From the NCBI GenBank assembly GCA_017447775.1, contig JAFSMU010000029.1:1-64000 (forward strand): a stretch of DNA of 64,000 bases. Reading direction: 5' to 3'. The DNA is from Clostridia bacterium (GTDB lineage: Bacteria > Bacillota > Clostridia > Oscillospirales > CAG-272). Shown one piece after another: positions 17,234 through 26,506 of the stretch. The notes under the pieces are model-generated. The model saw nothing but the letters and a program-made list of their open reading frames with translations. It was not told the DNA's origin and did not search any database. Each line of letters opens with the position of its first letter. The first letter of the stretch is position 1. The position numbers and the translations under genes were made by a program.

Positions 17234-17289
17234 TATTATCTCAAAAAGGTAAGCAAAGGTAAATTTTTTCTGCGACGAAAAATGCGACA

Positions 17290-17306
17290 GGTAAATAATA
17301 TTTACC
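17290..17306. promoter_or_regulatory. GGTAAAT palindrome between divergent promoters
   Basis: Perfect inverted repeat GGTAAAT-AAT-ATTTACC. Two further GGTAA copies lie about 30-40 bases to its left. Possible operator for tRNA-Leu or the kinase gene; no regulator is identified. Confidence 0.4.
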
Positions 17307-17339
17307 ATTTGTTTTTGATCAAAGATTTGTATTTGCCAC

Positions 17340-17368
17340 TTGATTTTCGCGCGGAAATATGGTATAAT
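17340..17368 (+). promoter_or_regulatory. Promoter of tRNA-Leu
   Basis: TTGATT (17340-17345), 17 bases, TATAAT (17363-17368), 12 bases before the mature tRNA 5' end. Confidence 0.88.
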
Positions 17369-17380
17369 GCAAATGTATTT

Positions 17381-17467
17381 GCCGGTGTGATGGAATAGGC
17401 AGACGTGCTGGACTCAAAATCCAGTGGTAGCGATACCGTGCGGGTTCGACCCCCGCCACCGGCACCA
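17381..17467 (+). tRNA. tRNA-Leu(CAA), CCA encoded
   Basis: Type II tRNA with a long variable arm. The acceptor stem GCCGGTG/CACCGGC closes, the anticodon loop CTCAAAA gives anticodon CAA, the T-loop is GGTTCGACC, and ACCA is encoded at the 3' end. No terminator follows before the next gene, 31 bases on. Confidence 0.97.
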
Positions 17468-17498
17468 AAAGTCAAAATGTCAAATCGGAGGGGTTATT

Positions 17499-19973
17499 AT
17501 GAAAAAAGTCTTATCTTTCGTGCTCGTATTTCTTTTTTGTTTTGGGGCGTTTTCCGCGTTGAGTTTCGGAAATGCGGACGAGCATGACCACGATCACGAC
17601 GACTGCGGCCACGTTCATTATTCAAACGTGATCACGGCAAGCGCCGCCGGAAGAGTTGAAGACGATCCCGACGATCCCGATAATCCGGATACGCCGCATA
17701 CCCCCGACGATCAGATCAAAGTAAAAGAGCCGACATTCCTGTTTTACAACATCGGGCCGCTCAGCGAAGACGGATCCAGCCACAGCAGAACCGAAGCCGT
17801 TGTCAACGCTTCTTCAAGAACGGTAACGTTCAATATTATCGTCAAAGCGACGGGCGACTGCATGGGACTTCAGCATTGCAGGGAAGGAAAGATCACGCTG
17901 ACATACGATCCCTCGATATTCAGCTTCACCTCCGGCTCCGGTACGCTTATGTATCAGAATTACGAAACGCTGTACATTGAGGAAGGCATTGGCTCGATCA
18001 CCATTGAAACGTTCAGCGATTATAACGAAACGTATATTATCGAGGCGGATCTTAATCTTGAACTCTCGTTTGAAGACATAAATCTTGACAGGATCGATGA
18101 TTTCAGCAAATCGTTCACGATCGAGTTTTCCTGCTCAAGCTCGCTTTACGACAAAAGCCCGTATTCCGAGAAGAAAACGGTAACGGCGATGATCTGCCCC
18201 CACGATATAACAAAAGAAGTAAAGGTTGACGCGACGTGCGTCGATACCGAACACGTCGACACGGTTTGCCAGAGATGCGGTAGAGTCGTATTCACAAAGT
18301 ACACGAATATGTACCTTGCCGACCATACTTACGATTACAACGACATCGTGCGCGTTCTTAACGTATCTTCGCTTGGCGACTGCAAAACGACAGGCGTCAC
18401 CGTCGAATACAAATGCCGCGTTTGCGGAAAGCTTCAAAGAGCTACCGATATGGAATACCACGTCGGACTCAACACCAACAACAAATTCTACGACGAAACG
18501 ACAAAACAGTACTTTTATTACTGTGCAAACGGCCATAAAGTCATAGCAAAGATACAGGCCGCAGACATCGAAGAGTGCGCTGAAAACGAACACAACTACA
18601 CCGAACTCAGCCGCACCCCCGCGACCTGCACAAAAGAGGGCGAAGTAGTTTACAGATGCTCAAAATGCGGCAAGATAAAAACGGAAACGATAGCAAAAAT
18701 TGCTCATACGTATCAAACTTGGACAACGTTAAAAGAAGCGACGTGCCTTGAAGAAGGAAGCAGAACGGCAAAATGCACCGTCTGCGGCGAAGAAACAACG
18801 GAAAAGATCCCAAAGGGCGAGCATAAATTCGGCGAATGGACTACCATAAAAGAGCCGACTTGCACCGAAAGCGGTCTGCACGAACATACCTGCACCGTCT
18901 GCAACACCGAAAAGCAGGTGGCTGAGATCCCGGCGCTTGGGCACAGCTTCGGCGAAGAGGTCATAACGAAGGCCGCAACTTGCGCGTCGGACGGGGAAGC
19001 TGTCAAGGTCTGCACAAGATGCGGCGAGGAAGAAAAGCGCGTTATTCCCAAGGATGAATCGCTCCATAAATACGGCGAGTGGGTAACGACAACGCCCGCG
19101 ACCTGCGTGACGGAAGGCGTTCAGACGCGCACCTGCACCGTTTGCGGCAAAACGGAAAGCAAAAACATCGGCCTTGGCACGCATAACTATGTTAAAACAG
19201 TCGTTTCTGAACTTTCCTGCTATGAAGACTCACTTGTAAGATACACCTGCGAATACTGCAACGACAGCTATGAGGAAACACAGAAGTGCGAAGGGCACGT
19301 ATTCGAGATGCTTGCTCCAAACGAGAACACAACGATAAGGCGCTGCAAAAACTGCGGCCTTGAAATAAAGACCGTTAAGAACGGCAACAAGACGGAAAAA
19401 ATCATCACCTGCGGCGTATTCGTCCTCAGAGTCGGCGAAAAATATCTGAATTCGGATATCTGGCTCAGGGCGGACGAAGTAAAGCGCGGCAGCGAAGAGT
19501 TCAAGTTTGACGAGCAGAACACCGCAAGTCTTTATCTCGGCTCGAAAGCGCACGCAATTCAGAACGCGTATAAAGTCAAGGTTTACGTAAACGGCGAGCA
19601 GGTGAAGTTCGACGCGGACATGACGCTGACGCTTGCCCTTGACTCCGCGCTGAAAAACAGAAGCACCGAGATCGTATATTTTGAAAACGTCGGCTCTTCC
19701 GTAATGATAACGCGTATGAAAGACGCAAAGCGCAGCGGCCTTGAATATAAAGTGCCGGCAAATCTGCTTGCAAATTCGTATAATGACACCGTTATATTGA
19801 CCGTTGAGGGCGAGTATGCAACGCCAAACGGCGACGCAAAGCCGAATTCCGAATCGTCGCGCGGCAACGTGATCATTCCCATCGTGATCGTCGGCGTGGC
19901 TATTGTTATAGCCGTAACGGCGGCGGTGCTTGTGCTCAAAAAAGGCAAGTCCACAAAAAAATTCGATATCTGA
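17499..19973 (+). CDS. Large secreted surface protein with CxxC repeats
   Basis: 824 residues. Signal peptide (residues 1-25), an Asp/His-rich stretch (DEHDHDHDDCGHVH) that could bind metal, an acidic Pro/Asp linker, and a beta-rich domain (about 80-240). Then come about eight repeats of 40-48 residues with the pattern 'CT..G....rC..CG......ip...H.f..w' (for example TCTESGLHEHTCTVCN). A C-terminal membrane helix (VIIPIVIVGVAIVIAVTAAV) and Lys-rich tail anchor it. Such Cys-pair repeats are common in Clostridia surface proteins, function unknown. GGAGG site; the only visible promoter is that of the upstream tRNA-Leu. Confidence 0.85.
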   Translation: MKKVLSFVLVFLFCFGAFSALSFGNADEHDHDHDDCGHVHYSNVITASAAGRVEDDPDDPDNPDTPHTPDDQIKVKEPTFLFYNIGPLSEDGSSHSRTEAVVNASSRTVTFNIIVKATGDCMGLQHCREGKITLTYDPSIFSFTSGSGTLMYQNYETLYIEEGIGSITIETFSDYNETYIIEADLNLELSFEDINLDRIDDFSKSFTIEFSCSSSLYDKSPYSEKKTVTAMICPHDITKEVKVDATCVDTEHVDTVCQRCGRVVFTKYTNMYLADHTYDYNDIVRVLNVSSLGDCKTTGVTVEYKCRVCGKLQRATDMEYHVGLNTNNKFYDETTKQYFYYCANGHKVIAKIQAADIEECAENEHNYTELSRTPATCTKEGEVVYRCSKCGKIKTETIAKIAHTYQTWTTLKEATCLEEGSRTAKCTVCGEETTEKIPKGEHKFGEWTTIKEPTCTESGLHEHTCTVCNTEKQVAEIPALGHSFGEEVITKAATCASDGEAVKVCTRCGEEEKRVIPKDESLHKYGEWVTTTPATCVTEGVQTRTCTVCGKTESKNIGLGTHNYVKTVVSELSCYEDSLVRYTCEYCNDSYEETQKCEGHVFEMLAPNENTTIRRCKNCGLEIKTVKNGNKTEKIITCGVFVLRVGEKYLNSDIWLRADEVKRGSEEFKFDEQNTASLYLGSKAHAIQNAYKVKVYVNGEQVKFDADMTLTLALDSALKNRSTEIVYFENVGSSVMITRMKDAKRSGLEYKVPANLLANSYNDTVILTVEGEYATPNGDAKPNSESSRGNVIIPIVIVGVAIVIAVTAAVLVLKKGKSTKKFDI

Positions 19974-19981
19974 TAAACTAA

Positions 19982-20012
19982 AAGAAACGCGCACGGCGCG
20001 TTTCTTTTTTTG
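19982..20012 (+). terminator. Terminator after the surface protein
   Basis: AAGAAACGCGC-ACG-GCGCGTTTCTT, an 11-bp perfect stem, then a T-run. Confidence 0.92.
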
Positions 20013-20044
20013 CAAAAAAACAGAAATCAATTTAGCTTTTTATA

Positions 20045-20073
20045 TTGATTATTTATTGAATATAGTGTATAAT
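20045..20073 (+). promoter_or_regulatory. Promoter of pcrA
   Basis: TTGATT (20045-20050), 17 bases, TATAAT (20068-20073). Confidence 0.82.
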
Positions 20074-20139
20074 TGATACAATGGTGTTTTTATTGCCATA
20101 GAATAATACGGCTGATTTTAAGTCGAAAGGAAGCTTATC

Positions 20140-22521
20140 ATGGGTTTGCAGGAAAGATTGCTGAATGCCAAGCGCGCATTGTTTGACAAAAAGTACAATT
20201 ATCTTAATAAGCAGCAAAGAGAGGCGGTTTTCTCAATAAACGGGCCGCTGCTTGTTCTGGCGGGAGCCGGAACGGGAAAGACCACGCTGCTTGTCAGCAG
20301 GGTGGCGTATATACTTACATACGGTGACGCGTATTTTTCCGATATAGTACCTGAGGGAATAACGGAGCAGACCGTCAGCGACTTTGAAAACGCCGTTTTG
20401 AACGCGCCCGACGAGGACCTCGACATGATCCTCGGTATGTTTGCTTGCGAGCGCGTCCGCCCGTGGAACGTCCTTGCGATCACCTTTACGAACAAAGCCG
20501 CAAACGAAATGAAAACAAGGCTTTCAAAGATACTCGGGGACGGTGCAAACGATATCTGGTGCGGCACTTTCCACTCGATGTGCCTGCGTATTCTTCGCGC
20601 AAACGCCGAAAAGATAGGGTTTAATTCAGACTTCACGATATATGACACCGACGATCAGAAAAAGCTGATGCAGGACTGCTTGAAGCAGCTCGGCATCGAC
20701 GAAAAAAATCTTCCGCCGCGCTCGGTGCTTGAACAGATCGGCCGCGCAAAAGACAAACTGATGACGCCGCGCGATTTTGACCGCGAGGTCGGCACGGATT
20801 ACAAGCTCCAACAGATATCATCTCTTTATACGATGTATCAGGCAAAGCTGACCGAGTCAATGGCGCTCGACTTCGACGACATAATAATGAAGACGGTCGT
20901 TATGCTCCGCGAAAACCCGGACGTGCTTGAAAAATACCGCCGTCAGTTCAAATATGTGCTTGTAGACGAGTTCCAGGACACAAACTACGCGCAGTTTGAG
21001 CTTGCGCGCCTGCTTTCGGGCGGAACGGGCAACCTTATGGCTGTCGGCGACGACGACCAGAGCATCTACAAATTCCGCGGAGCGACGATCGAAAACATCC
21101 TCCGCTTCGACGAAAAGGTCCCCGGCACAAAGATAATAAAACTTGAAGAAAACTACCGCTCAACGTCGAATATCCTCGGCGCCGCAAACGCCGTTATCGG
21201 TCACAACTTCGGCAGACGCGGCAAAGAGCTGTGGACGAGTCGCGGCGAGGGCGAAAAGATCGTCGTCAAAAAACTCGAAAACCAAAACGACGAGGGGCGC
21301 TTCATTGTAAATAAGATCAGCGAGCTTATAATCAGGGAACACCGAAAATACTCTGATTTTGCCGTGCTTTACAGAACAAACGCGCAGTCGAATGCAATAG
21401 AGAACGCGCTTGCGCGCTCGGCCATTCCTTACCGCGTCCTCGGCAACCTGCGTTTTTACGAGCGCAAGGAAATAAAGGACGTGATCGCTTACCTTTGCGT
21501 CATCAACAACACCGACGACAACTTAAGGCTTCGCCGCATTATAAACGAACCCAAGCGCAAAATCGGAGACGCGACGCTTTCCGCTGTCGAGCTGCTTGCC
21601 GACAACGAGGGGCGCAGTATGTTCTACATAATGGAACACGCGAAAGATTACGTCGCGCTTTCAAAATCGGCGGGAAAATTCGAGCAGTTCGTCGCAATGA
21701 TAAACTCCATCCGCGAGCTTGCGAAAACCGAATCGGTTTCAAAAATAATCGAAGAAACGATCGAAAGATCGGGCTATCGCGCAATGCTTATGGCAGCGGA
21801 GGAATCAGGCGAGTCGAGCGATCGCCGCGAAAACGTGGAAGAGCTTTTGTCAAGCGCCGTCGAATTTGAACAAACACACGAAAACGCGACGCTTTCGGCG
21901 TTCCTTGAAGAAATTGCGCTCGTCGCTGATATAGACAACTACGACAGCGAGGCGGACGCGGTCATTCTTATGACGATACACAGCGCAAAGGGACTTGAAT
22001 TTCCCGTTGTGTTCCTGCCCGGCATGGAGGACGGACTTTTCCCAAGCCAGCGCTCGGCGATGATACCCGACGAACTTGAAGAGGAGCGCCGTCTGGCTTA
22101 CGTTGCGATAACGCGCGCCAAAGACAGGCTGTTCGTGCTACACGTTCACGACAGGATGCTGTACGGACGCACGCAGTATTGCCTGCCGTCGAGATTTATC
22201 GAGGAAATGGGCAGCGAATTTGTGATCGAGGACGCGCCGAAGGCAAAGCCGAAACAGCCGACGGGGTATATCGAGCGATCAAAGCGCCCGATCCGCATCT
22301 CACATGAGCTGACGTCGCGCTCCGCCGTTTCGGCAAACGTCGGAAAGACCTCGAAGATCGAATCATTCTCTGTCGGGGACAGGGTAAGACATATAATGTT
22401 CGGCGCGGGGACTGTTTTGTCGGTCAAGGAAATGGGAGCCGACGTGCTGTACGAAATAGCTTTTGACACCGTGGGAACAAAGAAGCTGATGGCAACTTAC
22501 GCAAAACTTAAAAAGGAATAA
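20140..22521 (+). CDS. pcrA: ATP-dependent DNA helicase PcrA/UvrD
   Basis: 793-residue superfamily 1A 3'-5' helicase for excision repair, replication and rolling-circle plasmids. Walker A LAGAGTGKTTLL near residue 40, ITFTNKAANEMK (motif Ia), DEFQDTNYAQFE (II), GDDDQSIYKFRGA (III), LEENYRST (IV), TIHSAKGLEFPVVFLPG (V) and AYVAITRAKDRL (VI). The C-terminal VGDRVRHIMFGAGTVLSV is the Tudor-like, RNA-polymerase-binding segment. The usual PcrA length. GGAAG precedes the ATG. Confidence 0.97.
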   Translation: MGLQERLLNAKRALFDKKYNYLNKQQREAVFSINGPLLVLAGAGTGKTTLLVSRVAYILTYGDAYFSDIVPEGITEQTVSDFENAVLNAPDEDLDMILGMFACERVRPWNVLAITFTNKAANEMKTRLSKILGDGANDIWCGTFHSMCLRILRANAEKIGFNSDFTIYDTDDQKKLMQDCLKQLGIDEKNLPPRSVLEQIGRAKDKLMTPRDFDREVGTDYKLQQISSLYTMYQAKLTESMALDFDDIIMKTVVMLRENPDVLEKYRRQFKYVLVDEFQDTNYAQFELARLLSGGTGNLMAVGDDDQSIYKFRGATIENILRFDEKVPGTKIIKLEENYRSTSNILGAANAVIGHNFGRRGKELWTSRGEGEKIVVKKLENQNDEGRFIVNKISELIIREHRKYSDFAVLYRTNAQSNAIENALARSAIPYRVLGNLRFYERKEIKDVIAYLCVINNTDDNLRLRRIINEPKRKIGDATLSAVELLADNEGRSMFYIMEHAKDYVALSKSAGKFEQFVAMINSIRELAKTESVSKIIEETIERSGYRAMLMAAEESGESSDRRENVEELLSSAVEFEQTHENATLSAFLEEIALVADIDNYDSEADAVILMTIHSAKGLEFPVVFLPGMEDGLFPSQRSAMIPDELEEERRLAYVAITRAKDRLFVLHVHDRMLYGRTQYCLPSRFIEEMGSEFVIEDAPKAKPKQPTGYIERSKRPIRISHELTSRSAVSANVGKTSKIESFSVGDRVRHIMFGAGTVLSVKEMGADVLYEIAFDTVGTKKLMATYAKLKKE

Positions 22522-22530
22522 GGATTAAAT

Positions 22531-23385
22531 ATGAAAGAATACAAACAACAGCTTTTTACGGGCGAGCGCGCGCTTTTTTGCAGCGACGGGCTTGCGCTTT
22601 ACGACTGTATTTTTGACGACGGGGAATCGCCCGTCAAGGAAAGCAGAAACATATCCGCCGACGGATGTCTTTTCCGCTGGAAATATCCATTCTGGTACTG
22701 CAAAAACGTAAACGTCAAAAATTCGTCGTTCTTTGAAATGGCAAGAGCGGGGATCTGGTACACCGAAAACGTTTCGCTTTCCGGCTGCACGATAGAAGCG
22801 CCGAAGGAATTCCGCCGCTGCGACGGGGTGAGGATTGTCGACACTGTGTTTACAAACGCTGCCGAAACGCTCTGGCACTGCAAGAACGTCGTGCTTGATA
22901 AAGTGAGCGCCAAGGGCGACTATTTCGCAATGAACAGCGAAAATATGAAGATATCCGACTTTACGCTCGTCGGCAATTACTCGTTTGACGGGGCGAAGAA
23001 CGTCGAGGTCAGAGGTGCGCGCCTTCTTTCAAAGGACGCCTTCTGGAACAGCGAAAACGTAACTGTTTACGACAGTTTTATCTCGGGCGAATACCTCGGC
23101 TGGAATTCAAAAAATCTCACGCTTGTAAACTGCACCGTCGAGAGCCTGCAAGGTCTTTGCTATATCGAAAATCTGAAAATGATCAACTGCAAGACGATAA
23201 ACACGACGCTGGCTCTTGAATATTCCACCGTCGACGTCGACGTCAAATCGAAGATCGACAGCGTGATCAACCCCTCGGGCGGCGTTATCAGAGCGGAGAG
23301 CATCGGCGAGCTTATTATGGATGAAAGCAAGGTCGATCCGAAAAAAACGGAGATCATTCTCCAAAAAACGGAAGAAAAAATATGA
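22531..23385 (+). CDS. DUF3737 family right-handed beta-helix-like protein
   Basis: 284 residues of short repeated strands such as CKNVNVKNSSF, TENVSLSGCTI, CKNVVLDKVSA and SKNLTLVNCTV, which look like rungs of a pectate-lyase-like beta-helix. The opening MKEYKQQLFTGERALFCSDG and the aromatic FRWKYPFWYCKN match DUF3737. No catalytic residues can be assigned and there is no signal peptide. It starts nine bases after pcrA, and its stop overlaps the patB-like start, so it is translated with that C-S lyase. Confidence 0.8.
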   Translation: MKEYKQQLFTGERALFCSDGLALYDCIFDDGESPVKESRNISADGCLFRWKYPFWYCKNVNVKNSSFFEMARAGIWYTENVSLSGCTIEAPKEFRRCDGVRIVDTVFTNAAETLWHCKNVVLDKVSAKGDYFAMNSENMKISDFTLVGNYSFDGAKNVEVRGARLLSKDAFWNSENVTVYDSFISGEYLGWNSKNLTLVNCTVESLQGLCYIENLKMINCKTINTTLALEYSTVDVDVKSKIDSVINPSGGVIRAESIGELIMDESKVDPKKTEIILQKTEEKI

Positions 23386-24551
23386 AATACGATTTTAACA
23401 AATTCACCGAGCGACGCGGCACAAACTGCTATAAATGGGATACCATCGGCGAAAACGAGCTTCCGATGTGGGTTGCCGATATGGATTTTCCCGCCGCGGA
23501 GCCGATAAGGAATGCGATAAAAAAACGCCTTGATCACGGCATTTTCGGGTACAGTATCATCCCCGACGAGTGGTACGACGCGTATATTATGTGGTGGGGA
23601 AGCCGTCACGGATTGAAAACTCAGAGGGAAGAGCTTGTTTTCAGCGCGGGCGTTATTCCGACGATTTCGACGGCTGTAAGAAAGTTCACGTCCCCTGCCG
23701 AAAAAATAGTCATTCAAACGCCTGTTTACAACATATTCTATAATTCGATCCTCAACAACGGCAGAGTTGTGCTCGAAAGCCCGCTGAAATACGAAAACGG
23801 CGCGTACAGTATGGATTTTGACGATCTGGAAAAGAAATTTTCCGATCCGATGACGACGATGATGCTCCTTTGCAACCCGCAAAACCCGTCGGGGAATATC
23901 TGGACTCGCGAGGAGCTTTCAAAAATCGGCGCGCTTGCAAAGAAATACGGCGTTATCGTTGTTTCAGACGAGGTGCACTGCGACATAACGGAGCCGGGGT
24001 TATCATACGTTCCGTTTTTGTCGGCGGGAGATGATTGCCGCGACGTCGGCATTTCCTGCATCGCACCGACGAAGGCGTTCAATATAGCCGGAATACAAAC
24101 GTCGGCGGCGCACGTCTGCAACAAAAACATAAGGGACAGGCTCAACCGCGCGCTTAATACGGATGAGGTCGCAGAGCCTAATATTTTTGCGGTCGACGCG
24201 GCTGTTGCGGCGTTTACCGAATGCGGCGATTGGCTTGATGAGATGCGCGCGCACGTTTTCAAAAACAAAGAGCGCGTAATAAGCTTTATCCGTGCCGAAA
24301 AACTTGATCTCACCGTCGTTTCATCGCACGCGACGTATCTATTGTGGATCGACTGCTCGAAGATCTTTTGCGATGACGTAAGCCCCGCAAAATACATCAG
24401 GGCAGAGAGCGGGCTTTTCGTTGCCGATGGGGCGCAGTATGGCGAGTGCGGCAAGAAATTCATAAGGGTAAACCTTGCCTGCACCGAGAAAACGCTTGAC
24501 GACGGACTTCAAAGACTGAAAGCGGCGATCGACAAATATCAGAAAAAATAA
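23382..24551 (+). CDS. PatB/MalY-type PLP-dependent C-S lyase (cystathionine beta-lyase)
   Basis: 389-residue fold-type I aminotransferase. Opening KFTERRGTNCYKWD, then LPMWVADMDFPAAEPI near residue 28 (MalY/PatB hallmark), CNPQNPSG near 165, VVSDEVHCDI (PLP Asp), PLP-lysine motif APTKAFNIAG near 229 and RVNLACTE (carboxylate Arg). It splits cystathionine or cysteine to pyruvate, ammonia and a thiol. Its ATG overlaps the DUF3737 stop by four bases. Confidence 0.9.
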   Translation: MKYDFNKFTERRGTNCYKWDTIGENELPMWVADMDFPAAEPIRNAIKKRLDHGIFGYSIIPDEWYDAYIMWWGSRHGLKTQREELVFSAGVIPTISTAVRKFTSPAEKIVIQTPVYNIFYNSILNNGRVVLESPLKYENGAYSMDFDDLEKKFSDPMTTMMLLCNPQNPSGNIWTREELSKIGALAKKYGVIVVSDEVHCDITEPGLSYVPFLSAGDDCRDVGISCIAPTKAFNIAGIQTSAAHVCNKNIRDRLNRALNTDEVAEPNIFAVDAAVAAFTECGDWLDEMRAHVFKNKERVISFIRAEKLDLTVVSSHATYLLWIDCSKIFCDDVSPAKYIRAESGLFVADGAQYGECGKKFIRVNLACTEKTLDDGLQRLKAAIDKYQKK

Positions 24552-24573
24552 TTGAGATTTTTTCAAAAAGCTA

Positions 24574-24602
24574 TTGCATTTTTCTTATTATTATGATATA
24601 AT
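24574..24602 (+). promoter_or_regulatory. Promoter of tRNA-Glu
   Basis: TTGCAT (24574-24579), 17 bases, TATAAT (24597-24602). Confidence 0.85.
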
Positions 24603-24629
24603 ACACCTTGCGCGCGGAAGCGTGCAAGC

Positions 24630-24704
24630 GGCCCGTTGGTCAAGCGGTTAAGACGCTAGCCTCTCACGCTGGAAACATGGGTTCGATTCCCGTACGGGTC
24701 ACCA
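24630..24704 (+). tRNA. tRNA-Glu(CTC), CCA encoded
   Basis: 75 bases. Acceptor GGCCCGT/ACGGGTC (one G-T), anticodon loop CTCTCAC giving CTC, T-arm GGGTTCGATTCCC, encoded CCA. It marks the left edge of the accessory region. Confidence 0.95.
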
Positions 24705-24707
24705 TCG

Positions 24708-24760
24708 AAAACAAATCCGAACTTTTTTGTCACAGACAAAGCGTTCGGATTTGTTTTTTA
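24708..24760 (+). terminator. Terminator after tRNA-Glu
   Basis: A 15-bp perfect stem (AAAACAAATCCGAAC and its complement), with a smaller TTTGTC/GACAAA hairpin inside the loop, ending in T's. Confidence 0.9.
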
Positions 24761-24786
24761 TTTGGATTTTGGCAGATAGAGTGAGG

Positions 24787-25062
24787 CTATGCCTCGCTTT
24801 TGGCTTTGTCCGACTCTTTGGTGGTTTCTGCTTTTGTCACTTCGGACTTTTTCTTTTTCCACTCCTCAAATTCCCTTTTGCCTCTGTCGCTTGCAAAGTA
24901 ATCGAGGATGTTCGGAAGCAATGCCCGGGCAATTTCGTCGATAACGGCATCGGATAATTGTGATGCTTTTTCTTTCACTTTGGCAAAAACAAATCTGACA
25001 GCGTTGATAACGGCATTTGCAATAACATATAAAATTTCAATAAAAAACGAAAAAATTAACAT
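24787..25062 (-). CDS. Small membrane protein downstream of the recombinase
   Basis: 91 residues from an ATG with an ideal AAGGAGG site. An N-terminal hydrophobic helix (about 2-25, LIFSFFIEILYVIANAVINA), then an amphipathic region and a charged Lys/Glu-rich tail. No family recognised. It lies 10 bases after the tyrosine recombinase and is probably co-transcribed with it; an anchoring, phage or element accessory role is only a guess. Confidence 0.7.
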   Translation of the reverse strand: MLIFSFFIEILYVIANAVINAVRFVFAKVKEKASQLSDAVIDEIARALLPNILDYFASDRGKREFEEWKKKKSEVTKAETTKESDKAKSEA

Positions 25063-25072
25063 AAAAACCTCC

Positions 25073-26104
25073 TTATATATTCCAAAAATAGTTTTCCGCA
25101 ACGATGCATTCGCGATTGTGACCGAGCGCCCTTGATGCTTCGAACATCGCGGCTCTGTCAAAAACTTTTCCGCACATATCGCGGCGACAGTAGTACGCCG
25201 ATGGCACGTCACGATACCCGTCGAGCATCTTTCCGTTTTTCTTATAGAGATAAGAAAAAGCATCGCGATCCCGACGACAGTTTTTTGTCGTGTATCTTGC
25301 AACGATACGATTGTTTTTTACGATAAGCCTCTCGTTCTTGAAATCGGCGAAAGGACGTGCGTACTTTTGATACACTTTTCCTGCGTACTTTGCGCGGTAA
25401 CTATGTATATCGGCGTGGGTATTCACGGTCTTAAAGACCTTGCCGTCGCCCGCCGCGTTGAATTTGTCGATAACAAACTGTATTTCCTCATCGGTGCCGA
25501 CGATTTCGGACACTCTCTCGCGCCCGCCTTTCGTTCCGCGGTCAAAAGATATATACGCTTTGCCGTCTTCGATGACGAGATCTGTGCCTCTGAGTAATCC
25601 GAGTTCTCTCCGGCGGGAGCCGATGCACGAGACAACCGTTATGAGATCAGCGTTTTGAGGAAGCGATGTGTTGAAATACTTGTCGCTCTCGACGTTATTC
25701 CTGCTTCTTTTTATTTCAGCTCTTCTGCGCGGCGGCGTTTTAACGCTGAATTCTTCGCTCTTGCATTGATATACTTTGGCTAATGATGAAAGATACTTCT
25801 TCAATGAACTGGCGGCAAGCCCGTCAGCGATCTTTTCATTTATCCATTCTCCGACGTAAGCGCGACATTCATCAAGCGTTCTCGTCTTATGGCCGATGTC
25901 ATCGGCAATTTTTGTGTTGTTTCTGCACCACTCGGCAAATGCATAACAGTGTTTTTTGTAGTTCTGAAATGTTGTATAACTGTAAATGTATTTGCTGTCT
26001 TCGCCTGTCTTTTTGTCTTCGTGTTTGCTTCGCCCCGGCGACAGCATGCCGTGCAGTTTGACATAGACCTGTTCTTTAAGGGGTGGTATTTTCTGATGTG
26101 GCAT
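25073..26104 (-). CDS. Tyrosine recombinase (phage-type integrase)
   Basis: 343 residues. A helical SAM-like core-binding domain (about 40-125), then a catalytic domain with the whole active-site set: R164 with E167 (GSRRREL), K192 (GTKGG), H234 and R237 (HSYR), H329 (LGHNR) and the nucleophile Y339 five residues from the end. It inserts or excises DNA at a specific site. GGAGG precedes the ATG. A charged insert of about 60 residues lies between boxes II and III. It sits 370 bases from tRNA-Glu, a common type of integration target, but no matching repeat was found. Confidence 0.85.
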   Translation of the reverse strand: MPHQKIPPLKEQVYVKLHGMLSPGRSKHEDKKTGEDSKYIYSYTTFQNYKKHCYAFAEWCRNNTKIADDIGHKTRTLDECRAYVGEWINEKIADGLAASSLKKYLSSLAKVYQCKSEEFSVKTPPRRRAEIKRSRNNVESDKYFNTSLPQNADLITVVSCIGSRRRELGLLRGTDLVIEDGKAYISFDRGTKGGRERVSEIVGTDEEIQFVIDKFNAAGDGKVFKTVNTHADIHSYRAKYAGKVYQKYARPFADFKNERLIVKNNRIVARYTTKNCRRDRDAFSYLYKKNGKMLDGYRDVPSAYYCRRDMCGKVFDRAAMFEASRALGHNRECIVAENYFWNI

Positions 26105-26383
26105 AATAATGCCTCCTTTCGTAATGTATTGATTATGTTAAGGCGAGGGGTTGCGAGGGCCACGAGATTTGAAGCGTTATGGGTCGCTTTGGTTGTACGA
26201 AAATACCGCACCGGCTGTGACGATACTTTCAATGTTGTTTTGTGTTTCATCATATAAATCAGATTTAATGATAAAGCACGCGAATGTTTTCTCCGATTCT
26301 CTCCGTGCTGGCTTCGACGACGTCTTGTCGTCGCACAGACAAAATCATTGATGGATCAAAATGACCCCGATTTTCCGGCAAAT

Positions 26384-26419
26384 AAAAAAGCTCAGAGAGT
26401 CTTTCTCCGAGCTTTTTTC
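26384..26419. terminator. Hairpin terminator upstream of the recombinase
   Basis: AAAAAAGCTC and GAGCTTTTTT arms with an inner GAGA/TCTC. Works in either orientation; it separates the recombinase from the small membrane ORF at 26507-26677. The 26105-26383 stretch holds no supported gene, only an inverted repeat CGACGAC-N5-GTCGTCG at 26315-26333. Confidence 0.75.
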
Positions 26420-26506
26420 GGTGCGCCGGAGACACAAACTCCAGCTAACAATATTTTATATATATTATTATACAAGATTAGGGGAGTTGTAAAATTGCGA
26501 TACCCT

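Noticed and set aside
18600-19260. Repeats in the surface protein as a CRISPR array
   Set aside because: The repeats are coding, diverged and in frame with CxxC units; no spacer pattern. No CRISPR array was seen anywhere in the window.
24685-24704. tRNA-Glu 3' end as attachment site of the tyrosine recombinase
   Set aside because: Attractive by position, but I found no second copy of the tRNA end in the window, so no att feature is claimed.
25840-26253. 137-codon minus-strand frame overlapping the recombinase start
   Set aside because: No SD before its ATG and it would overlap a well-supported gene for most of its length.
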